Below are positions 1-6,077 of a DNA stretch of 64,000 nt, in pieces (position 1 is the stretch's first letter; each line of letters opens with the position of its first letter). The translations under genes were made by a program, and so were the position numbers. The notes beneath the pieces were generated by a model. The model was given only the letters and a program-made list of their open reading frames with translations, searched no databases and had not been told where the DNA came from. Where the stretch lies: contig JAKUQS010000007.1 of the NCBI GenBank assembly GCA_022451485.1, positions 79,746 to 143,745 on the forward strand, read 5' to 3'. Source of the stretch: Gammaproteobacteria bacterium (GTDB lineage: Bacteria; Pseudomonadota; Gammaproteobacteria; Arenicellales; UBA868).

Positions 1-130
1 CGGTGCGGGCGCTACGATCGGTGCGGGTTCAACCATACGTCAGGATGCGCCGAGCGGAAAATTAACCCTAACACCAGGACGACAAAAAACGGTGAGTCGC
101 TGGCGCCGACGACGAGATGACTCCCAGTGA
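1..130 (+). CDS. glmU: GlmU C-terminal end (partial)
   Basis: This is the last 42 codons of a gene cut by the window edge, read in the frame starting at base 2 and ending in TGA at 128-130. The residues GAGATIGAGSTIRQDAP followed by GKLTLTPGRQ match the left-handed beta-helix end of GlmU. That bifunctional cytoplasmic enzyme makes UDP-N-acetylglucosamine from glucosamine-1-phosphate (acetyl transfer, then uridylyl transfer). Its position 37 bases before glmS is the common bacterial arrangement and supports the call. The basic tail (RWRRRR) is as expected for this end of the protein. Confidence 0.85.
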   Translation, partial: GAGATIGAGSTIRQDAPSGKLTLTPGRQKTVSRWRRRRDDSQ

Positions 131-167
131 GTTCGTTAGCGAAAAACATTGATCTGGAGACACGCCT

Positions 168-1997
168 GTGTGCGGCATAGTCGGGGCGGTCTCGAACCGG
201 GATGTGGCTCCTTACCTGCTGGAAGGCCTGCGTCGTCTGGAGTATCGGGGCTATGACTCTGCTGGCGTGGTGGTGATTAATTCTGTCGGTAGCCTCGATC
301 GTACCCGCGCAGTGGGCAAGGTGGCGGATCTTGAAAACAGCTTATCGGGCCGGATACTGAATGGATATACCGGCCTTGGCCATACGCGCTGGGCAACACA
401 TGGGAGCGTAACCGAGCCCAACGCTCACCCCCATATTTGTCGAAACTCTCTGGCGTTGGTGTGCAATGGTATTGTTGAAAATTACGAGAGCCTAAAACAC
501 GCTCAGCGAGAAGCAGGACTTCGGTTTTCATCAGACACCGATACCGAGGTGGTGGTGCATCAGATCTATCTTCACGTGGCGAGCGGCCTGGATCTGGTGG
601 CTGCGGTGCGCGCAACGATGCGGGAGCTTGAGGGTAGTTATGCCCTGGGTGTGGTTTACGTTGGCGATCCAGATCGTTTGGTGGCGGCGCGCCAGGGGCC
701 ACCCCTTCTCATCGGTCTCGCCGATGGCCAACACCTGATCGCCTCTGACATCTCCGCGTTGTTGCCAGTGACCTCGCGTTATCAGGTGCTGGAAAACGGT
801 GATATTGCTGATATTCGCCAGGGGCAATGCATTATTTTTGACTGCAACGGGGACGAAGTCGACCGACCGGTGCACACCAGTCTCCAGAGTAATGGCGTGA
901 TCTCGTTGGGTAACCACCAGCATTTCATGCAGAAGGAAATCTATGAACAGCCGCGGGCTGTGGCCGATACGCTGGAGGGCCGGCTAGCGGGTGATCGATT
1001 GCTTGAAGAAGCCTTTGGTCCAATGAGTAAAAAGGTGTTGGATCGCGCAGAGGCTGTGCAGATTATTGCGTGCGGCACCAGTTACCACGCGGCGCTTGTC
1101 GCACGGCATTGGCTCGAGTACGTCGGTATGCCGTGTAACGTTGAGGTCGCGAGCGAATTTCGTTACCGCCGTCACGCATTAAAAAAAGAAACGCTCGTTG
1201 TGACGATTTCTCAGTCCGGCGAGACGGCAGATACATTGGCGGCGTTGGAGGAAACCAAAAAGCTAGGCCTTCGCGACTCGTTGACGATCAGCAACACGCC
1301 CGAATCTTCTCTCGTTCGCGAGTCGACACTGGCGTTTTTAACGCATGCGGGGCCAGAGATTGGTGTTGCCTCGACCAAGACATTTGTAGCTTCATTAACC
1401 GTGCTGATGATGTTGTCACTGGCGTTAGCCCGCCGGCATGGCTACGACGAGGGTTTTGAGGCCCACATCGTTCGTCAGTTACGCGCGCTGCCGGCGGCGC
1501 TTGAGGAGGTGCTGCGCCTTGATTCGGAGATCAAGCGCTTGGCGCCAGCGTTTGCCCGTTGTCAAAACGCCCTTTTCCTGGGTCGCGGCGCCCATTATCC
1601 TATCGCATTAGAGGGAGCATTGAAGCTTAAGGAGATATCCTATATTCATGCCGAGGCCTATCCAGCCGGCGAATTGAAGCATGGGCCTCTAGCGCTGATC
1701 GATGAGGAAATGCCGGTCGTCGCCGTGGCCCCCAATGATCAGTTACTCGAGAAACTCAAGTCAAACATTCAGGAGGTTCGGGCACGCGGCGGGCGGTTAT
1801 TTGTTTTTGCCGACCCCCAAGCTGGATTCGAGGCTGAAAACAACATGGATGTGTTGCATGTCGCTCCGGTAGACAGCGCGGTTGCGCCGATCATATACAG
1901 TGTGCCGCTGCAGTTACTGGCATACCATGTGGCATTGATTAAAGGGACCGACGTGGATAAACCGCGCAATCTCGCTAAATCGGTCACGGTGGAGTAA
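168..1997 (+). CDS. glmS: Glutamine--fructose-6-phosphate aminotransferase (isomerizing)
   Basis: Makes glucosamine-6-phosphate from fructose-6-phosphate and glutamine, the first step toward UDP-GlcNAc for peptidoglycan and LPS. The 609 residues have the usual length. The start is GTG at 168, preceded by GGAGA at 155-159, and gives MCGIVGAV, so the catalytic Cys becomes residue 1 after Met removal. HTRWATHG (72-79) lies in the glutaminase domain. Two SIS sugar-isomerase domains follow, with CGTSYHAA (302-309) and SQSGETADT. The C-terminus KSVTVE is the conserved end that attTn7-recognising elements read, and a copy of its last codons occurs 1305 bases downstream. It forms an operon with glmU. 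Confidence 0.97.
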   Translation: MCGIVGAVSNRDVAPYLLEGLRRLEYRGYDSAGVVVINSVGSLDRTRAVGKVADLENSLSGRILNGYTGLGHTRWATHGSVTEPNAHPHICRNSLALVCNGIVENYESLKHAQREAGLRFSSDTDTEVVVHQIYLHVASGLDLVAAVRATMRELEGSYALGVVYVGDPDRLVAARQGPPLLIGLADGQHLIASDISALLPVTSRYQVLENGDIADIRQGQCIIFDCNGDEVDRPVHTSLQSNGVISLGNHQHFMQKEIYEQPRAVADTLEGRLAGDRLLEEAFGPMSKKVLDRAEAVQIIACGTSYHAALVARHWLEYVGMPCNVEVASEFRYRRHALKKETLVVTISQSGETADTLAALEETKKLGLRDSLTISNTPESSLVRESTLAFLTHAGPEIGVASTKTFVASLTVLMMLSLALARRHGYDEGFEAHIVRQLRALPAALEEVLRLDSEIKRLAPAFARCQNALFLGRGAHYPIALEGALKLKEISYIHAEAYPAGELKHGPLALIDEEMPVVAVAPNDQLLEKLKSNIQEVRARGGRLFVFADPQAGFEAENNMDVLHVAPVDSAVAPIIYSVPLQLLAYHVALIKGTDVDKPRNLAKSVTVE

Positions 1998-2018
1998 GTT
2001 TGCTCGGTGGTAAGTCAA
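1986..2018 (+). repeat. Left copy of 33-bp imperfect direct repeat (glmS end)
   Basis: This segment covers the last three sense codons and stop of glmS plus 21 downstream bases. It aligns without gaps to 3291-3323 with 28 of 33 identities. The 3' part, cggtggtaagtcaa (2005-2018), is identical in both copies. Two copies bracketing a low-G+C segment at the 3' end of a conserved gene look like attachment sites left by site-specific integration (inference). Confidence 0.7.
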
Positions 2019-2100
2019 TCCACCCATCCAATACCGATATTTACTTCACTTTCACCGTAGAAGTCCGTTTTTCTAATCTCTGGGTAGAGCACCCTATTCC

Positions 2101-2322
2101 TCGTATCAGCAGTTTTTATACGACACCCTATGCAAGTTTCGTAAGAAGGGGTGGAACTACCAAGAAATCGCAGATTGATTCAATAGCAACGATTACAAGA
2201 CGACACGGGGCAAAAAGTTCTATAACTCCAGTTGCCATTCCGTTGTCAAAAAGAAGCATTTGAGGGATGCCAGGTTGTCCGAAAGACACCCTTGCACAAT
2301 CTCAAACTTTAGTGTTCCTTGA
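2101..2322 (+). pseudogene. Decayed HTH/recombinase-like fragment
   Basis: Reading the frame of base 2134 gives KFRKKGWNYQEIAD, a TGA, then FNSNDYKTTRGKKFYNSS and VVKKKHLRDARLSERHP, ending in TGA at 2320-2322. The pattern KKGWNYQEIA..N..GY.T.RGK.F....V.S..KKK resembles the helix-turn-helix tail found in serine-recombinase-related and small mobile-element proteins (from memory, not searched). The preceding residues fit better in the frame of base 2000 (FYTTPYASFV), implying a frameshift near 2140. At least one frameshift and one internal stop mark it as non-functional. It lies inside the repeat-bounded islet after glmS. Confidence 0.5.
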
Positions 2323-2479
2323 ACGCTCAAATGCCCATTAGTATGGTGAGGGCAAGACCACCATCCATGCGGATGGTACGGATGACGGGATCGTGTTGAA
2401 ATGGTACTTATTATTAGTTCTAATTTCTGCGCCCATCTGTATTCATGAAGATAAAAGGGAAACCTAAGGAACCTGGAAA

Positions 2480-3157
2480 ATGACGATGAGTCAATGGCAA
2501 AGGTTGGTGATAGGAATAGGAACCGTACTGCTGCTTTTTGGTTGCAAGGCAGACCTCGTCGAGATCCAGATCAAGACGAAGGATTTAAAGGAGGCAATCG
2601 CGGGAGAGCAGATGGCAGTCGAGTTCGAAGCCGAGTTCTCTTTAATTTCTGAGTATGATGACGAAACGAAAGGACAGATGAATGTCTTAGAGAAGTCCGT
2701 TGAAAACTATATATCCCTAGAGGAGTTTGATATCTCAGAAGGTGATTTTGGTCTTACGATCACAATCGAAGGGGAAATCCCGTTGCTTTACGCACCGGAT
2801 GGGAAAATCCCCAGTAACATCGAGTCACCGTGGGCAATTGTCATCAGTGACAATCAAGACGGTGGCAGTCTGTCGGGATATCCTTACAAGTTGACAATCG
2901 CAACCACCGCTCGGTTCTCTGCATTTGAAGGAGAACTTCAGAATATCAACTTCATGCTGAGTCCAGACGAGCTCCAACCTATCAAGTTCAAATTGCGATC
3001 AAGTAAGGATGACCAGTTAAAGATTTTCACCGGTGCAGTCGAGGTGGGAGGAGAAAGCAGGGTGGTGTATGAAACAGAAATCTCAAAGAGGATTACTTTG
3101 ACAATGAAAGGAGGAGTCTATGACAGGACTTCTCAGGTGATTTACTTTTCAATCTGA
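2480..3157 (+). CDS. Hypothetical lipoprotein
   Basis: A 225-residue protein I do not recognise. The N-terminus is a lipoprotein signal: a short n-region, the hydrophobic run LVIGIGTVLLLF and the lipobox LFGC with Cys22. A mature membrane-anchored, mostly beta-rich acidic protein is expected. The segment ADLVEIQIKTKDLKEAIAGE follows the cysteine directly. AAGGA at 2466-2470 lies nine bases before the ATG at 2480; an in-frame ATG at 2486 is an alternative. Base composition is lower in G+C than glmS or rsmA. The gene sits between the two direct repeats, so horizontal acquisition is likely. No function is assigned. Confidence 0.75.
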   Translation: MTMSQWQRLVIGIGTVLLLFGCKADLVEIQIKTKDLKEAIAGEQMAVEFEAEFSLISEYDDETKGQMNVLEKSVENYISLEEFDISEGDFGLTITIEGEIPLLYAPDGKIPSNIESPWAIVISDNQDGGSLSGYPYKLTIATTARFSAFEGELQNINFMLSPDELQPIKFKLRSSKDDQLKIFTGAVEVGGESRVVYETEISKRITLTMKGGVYDRTSQVIYFSI

Positions 3158-3169
3158 TAGAAGGAAGAG

Positions 3170-3250
3170 ATGAAAAAACTATTACAAATCACAACTTTGG
3201 TGATGATTCCTGCAATATCGCACGCATCTCCGGCAGAAAAGAGTAGGTAA
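3170..3250 (+). pseudogene. Signal-peptide stub, truncated secreted protein
   Basis: ATG at 3170, twelve bases after the lipoprotein stop and just behind GGAAGAGA, opens a 26-codon frame. It reads as a Sec signal peptide (MKKLLQITTLVMIPAISHAS) followed by only PAEKSR and a stop. An intact start region with almost no mature protein suggests the gene was cut off where the islet ends, about 40 bases before the right direct repeat. A genuine micro-peptide is possible but less likely. Confidence 0.45.
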
Positions 3251-3290
3251 AACAATGAACCGACTTGCCACCAAACGAAAACTAGTTGTA

Positions 3291-3323
3291 ACGGTGGAAT
3301 AGTTTTGTACGGTGGTAAGTCAA
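3291..3323 (+). repeat. Right copy of 33-bp imperfect direct repeat
   Basis: Matches 1986-2018 at a constant offset of 1305 bases with 28 of 33 identities. It begins acg gtg gaa tag, which encodes TVE-stop like the end of glmS, but the upstream codons (RKLV) no longer match. It is therefore a relic of a glmS 3' end rather than a second gene. Together with the left copy it bounds the islet. Confidence 0.7.
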
Positions 3324-3325
3324 CT

Positions 3326-3496
3326 ATGGAACATCAAGAAATTGCTGCTCAGTTAGAAACAATTTACGAGCAGATCAAGAAGTATCCAACACCCATCGCA
3401 GGTTGCGACGAGCAATTCAATTTTCTACTCTTAGAACGAGACCGACTGCGGAATTTACTTGCCACCGATCAACAACAATCCGTCACCGCCGACTAA
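3326..3496 (+). CDS. Small hypothetical protein
   Basis: A 56-residue protein starting MEHQEIAAQLETIYEQIKKY, predicted mainly helical and rich in Gln, Glu and Leu, with one Cys. The ATG at 3326 is preferred over the upstream in-frame TTG at 3305 because GGTGG (3311-3315), inside the right repeat, could act as a weak ribosome site. I do not recognise a family. The same frame continues after two stops into a further open stretch up to 3588, so this may be the front of a longer decayed gene. Confidence 0.4.
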   Translation: MEHQEIAAQLETIYEQIKKYPTPIAGCDEQFNFLLLERDRLRNLLATDQQQSVTAD

Positions 3497-3585
3497 GCCC
3501 ATCCTTACTAGGAACGCTTGCAGGACTTACCAGCCTTTACAACGAAAGTGTCGGAGATCGAACTGAACAATGCTGGAGCGCTAGA

Positions 3586-4392
3586 CTGAATCGACCCCGT
3601 AAGCGTTTTGGGCAACATTTTCTCATCGACAAAGGGGTTGCTCGCCAGATTGTCGAAGCGGCAGCCATCTCGCCACAGGACACCGTGGTCGAGATTGGTC
3701 CGGGGCGCGGTGCGTTGACTACTCATCTCGTGTCGAGCACGCCACACCTTCACCTGGTGGAAATCGATCGTGATCTTGCGGCCGCACTGAAAGAAAAACA
3801 CGGCGCGAGTGCCCAGGTGCATGCCGCTGATGTGCTCCGTTTCGATTTCAAGCAGGTGCTTGGCGCGAATACCCAACCGCTCGTTTTGATCGGCAACTTG
3901 CCTTACAACATCTCGACTCCCCTGCTCATTACCATCCTGGGGCAGCTGCAGTTTGTGGGTCGAATGGTTTTCATGCTCCAACGGGAGGTCGCCGTGCGAC
4001 TCGCCGCAGCACCGGGCACACGAAGTTATGGCCGTTTGTCCGTGATGGTAAACCGGCATTGCGCTATTGAGCGGTTGTTTGATGTTGCTCCAGCGGCTTT
4101 TGTGCCCCCACCCCAGGTGTTTTCAACCGTGGTGCGTGTGGTGCCGCGGCGGCAACCCCTTGGGGGCCCGGTCAATGAGGTGAGTTTTGCTCGCTTGGTC
4201 CGCGATGCTTTTTCAATGCGGCGCAAGACACTAAGAAATGCGCTAAAGCATTACTGCCCCGATGCTGCGTTAAAACAATGCGGTATTGATCCTGGTTGGC
4301 GGCCGGAACAGCTGTCGGTCGAGACTTTTGTTAACCTCACGAATGCTTTGGGGATAGATAGCAAGGACCGGGAGCCGCAGCTGGATTGTTAA
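3586..4392 (+). CDS. rsmA: 16S rRNA dimethyltransferase RsmA (KsgA)
   Basis: Dimethylates two adjacent adenines in the 3'-terminal hairpin of 16S rRNA during 30S maturation, using SAM. The conserved N-terminus RPRKRFGQHFLID, the SAM motif VEIGPGRGALT and the catalytic NLPYNIS are all present, and the 268-residue length fits the family. The start is uncertain. No ATG, GTG or TTG lies near the conserved N-terminus; CTG at 3586 has GGAG at 3575-3578 at good spacing, and the only other in-frame start is TTG at 3403, which would add an implausible leader. The gene ends convergent with plsC, the stops overlapping by four bases. Confidence 0.9.
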   Translation: MNRPRKRFGQHFLIDKGVARQIVEAAAISPQDTVVEIGPGRGALTTHLVSSTPHLHLVEIDRDLAAALKEKHGASAQVHAADVLRFDFKQVLGANTQPLVLIGNLPYNISTPLLITILGQLQFVGRMVFMLQREVAVRLAAAPGTRSYGRLSVMVNRHCAIERLFDVAPAAFVPPPQVFSTVVRVVPRRQPLGGPVNEVSFARLVRDAFSMRRKTLRNALKHYCPDAALKQCGIDPGWRPEQLSVETFVNLTNALGIDSKDREPQLDC

Positions 4393-5111
4393 GGCTGTTC
4401 AAGGAGGCGAACGGCTTCTGTTTCTATCCATTGCATAGCGTGATCGTTGATGGTGCGCGCCTTCTTACCTTCAGTCATGATCGGTGGACCTATCGATACT
4501 CGAATGGTACCTGGGCGTTTGATAAAGCCGCGCCGTGGCCAGAAGAGCCCCGCGTTATGGGCCACTGGAATAACGGGCACACCTGCTTTAGCCGCCAGCA
4601 TCGCGCCGCCTGGAAAATAAACGCCGGATTCCCCGGGCGCCATGCGAGTTCCCTCAGGAAAGATCACGACGTAGCGGCCTTCGGCCAGGCGGTTAATCCC
4701 TTGGCCAAGGAGATCGCCGAGGGCACGGTGACGCGCGGCGCGGTTAATAGCAATCGGGTGGGTAGCCGCCAGGCCCCAGCCAAAAAATGGGATCCACAAT
4801 GCCTCTTTCTTAAGCGCCCAAGTCTGGGCGGGGAAGATGGTTTGGAATGCGATGGTTTCCCAAGCCGATTGATGTTTCGACAAGATGACACTGGCAACGC
4901 TAGGCAATTGCTCAAGGCCAACGACTTCGTGTCGGAGGTTGCAGGTGAAGGCAAGCCAGCCCGTAATGAAGTGGGCCCACAGTCCGATCACGCGCATTCG
5001 CATGATCGGTGGTAGCGGCCGCGCTAGGAGCGCAATGGGGCAGAAGGCAATGGCCGACAGCGCCATGCCTGTAAAGAAGATCGCTGAGCGTATCCAAAGC
5101 GTCATTGTCAT
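4389..5111 (-). CDS. plsC: 1-acyl-sn-glycerol-3-phosphate acyltransferase
   Basis: Acylates lysophosphatidic acid to phosphatidic acid in phospholipid synthesis at the inner membrane. The 240-residue protein starts at ATG 5111 (MTMTLWIRS). An N-terminal hydrophobic segment is followed by KHQSAWET, which gives His-x4-Glu where the classical motif is His-x4-Asp, and by FPEGTR for glycerol-phosphate binding. The longer upstream frame has no such similarity and overlaps gmhB, so it was rejected. It lies 31 bases after gmhB in a minus-strand run with the MazG-like gene and glyQS. Confidence 0.9.
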   Translation of the reverse strand: MTMTLWIRSAIFFTGMALSAIAFCPIALLARPLPPIMRMRVIGLWAHFITGWLAFTCNLRHEVVGLEQLPSVASVILSKHQSAWETIAFQTIFPAQTWALKKEALWIPFFGWGLAATHPIAINRAARHRALGDLLGQGINRLAEGRYVVIFPEGTRMAPGESGVYFPGGAMLAAKAGVPVIPVAHNAGLFWPRRGFIKRPGTIRVSIGPPIMTEGKKARTINDHAMQWIETEAVRLLEQP

Positions 5112-5142
5112 GTGGCCCAAAGCGGTGGAATTTAGGCGCGAG

Positions 5143-5727
5143 TTAGTCGGCGGCGATAATGGGTGTGTTGGCAAGGGCGGCCATGCGTTGTTCGTACACG
5201 CCAGCCAACAGGTCGTCGACAAAGGCTGCCAAATGGGTATAGGACAAGCCCCCCTCGTGAAACGCTTTCTGTTGGCCCGTTGGGCGGGTGCGTTGGATGA
5301 GTATGGGTAGGGCGCTAACGGCGTTCGCAGCGGCAAGATCGCTTGCTTTGTCGCCGACAAAGGGGACGCCGGCCAGTGAGACACCTAGGCGGCTAGCGGC
5401 TTCTAGTAATAGACCGGGCTGCGGCTTTCGGCACGAGCACAAGTCTTCAGGCTGGTGGGGACAGAAAAAAACCGCGTCAATCTGACCTCCTTTTTCATTA
5501 ACCATGGTAATCATCTTCTGGTGAATGCGATGCAACATGGTGAGGTCAAACAAGTTGCGCGAGATCCCAGACTGGTTAGTGGCCACAATGACCCGATAAT
5601 GATTTCGGTGTAGCCTGGAAATGGCTTCCAAACTGTCCGGGTAGGGTTGCCATTCGTCCGGGGATTTGACGTAGTCGGGTGAGTCGCGATTAATCACGCC
5701 GTCCCGGTCAAGGATCACTAGTTTCAA
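5143..5727 (-). CDS. gmhB: D-glycero-beta-D-manno-heptose 1,7-bisphosphate 7-phosphatase
   Basis: A HAD-superfamily phosphatase that removes the 7-phosphate in ADP-heptose synthesis for LPS inner core. The 194 residues carry the nucleophile motif ILDRDGVIN near the start, ATNQSGI, a zinc-binding stretch CPHQPEDLCSCRKP, and VGDKASD as the last metal-binding motif. The start is TTG 5727, whose TTGA overlaps the stop of the upstream MazG-like gene and suggests translational coupling. It is cytoplasmic. Adjacency to plsC and glyS is common in Gammaproteobacteria. Confidence 0.93.
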   Translation of the reverse strand: MKLVILDRDGVINRDSPDYVKSPDEWQPYPDSLEAISRLHRNHYRVIVATNQSGISRNLFDLTMLHRIHQKMITMVNEKGGQIDAVFFCPHQPEDLCSCRKPQPGLLLEAASRLGVSLAGVPFVGDKASDLAAANAVSALPILIQRTRPTGQQKAFHEGGLSYTHLAAFVDDLLAGVYEQRMAALANTPIIAAD

Positions 5728-6077
5728 GTTGATTCGCCGCCCTCGAATCTAGAGACTCGCCGGCGCCCGTGTATGGTTCGGCTGTGGCGTTGGTCCAGTT
5801 CTTTCATCTTGTTCCAAAAAGACTGATTAAGGTCAAACTCAGCTGAGACGGCTGTGCCGATTAGCAAAATAAGGAGATCGGCACATTCCTCGCTCAGCGC
5901 ACTCAGTGGTCGGCCCTTGGTCACACAGGCTGAAATCTCACCCAGCTCCTCTGCCATCAGGGCAACCCGGTAAGCAAGCTCCTCGCCACCGTTGGAGTCC
6001 AGGTCGTGCTTGTCATGGAACGTCTGTACCGCCGCTAACATAGACCGGTAGCTGTCCTTGTGCTCAGGATTATTCAC
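5724..6077 (-). CDS. MazG-like nucleotide pyrophosphohydrolase domain protein
   Basis: A small all-alpha NTP pyrophosphohydrolase-type protein (about 117 residues). The metal-binding helices are visible as AEELGEISAC and EECADLLILL. Such proteins hydrolyse non-canonical or excess nucleoside triphosphates; the substrate cannot be read here. The start is unclear: GTG 6077 overlaps the glyS stop by eight bases, while ATG 6041 and TTG 6110 are alternatives, none with a convincing ribosome site. It overlaps gmhB by four bases at its 3' end. A second, distinct MazG-like gene lies at 57670-58023. Confidence 0.8.
   Translation of the reverse strand: MNNPEHKDSYRSMLAAVQTFHDKHDLDSNGGEELAYRVALMAEELGEISACVTKGRPLSALSEECADLLILLIGTAVSAEFDLNQSFWNKMKELDQRHSRTIHGRRRVSRFEGGEST

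Noticed and set aside
1998..2060. Tn7 or Tn7-like transposon end after glmS
   Set aside because: No TGTGGGCGG-type terminal sequence or repeated TnsB sites are visible at the expected distance, and no tns genes are in the window.
2000..2263. 87-codon frame beginning TTG right after glmS
   Set aside because: No ribosome site, no protein-like pattern in the first half, and the family-like residues switch frame near 2140. Treated as part of a pseudogene.
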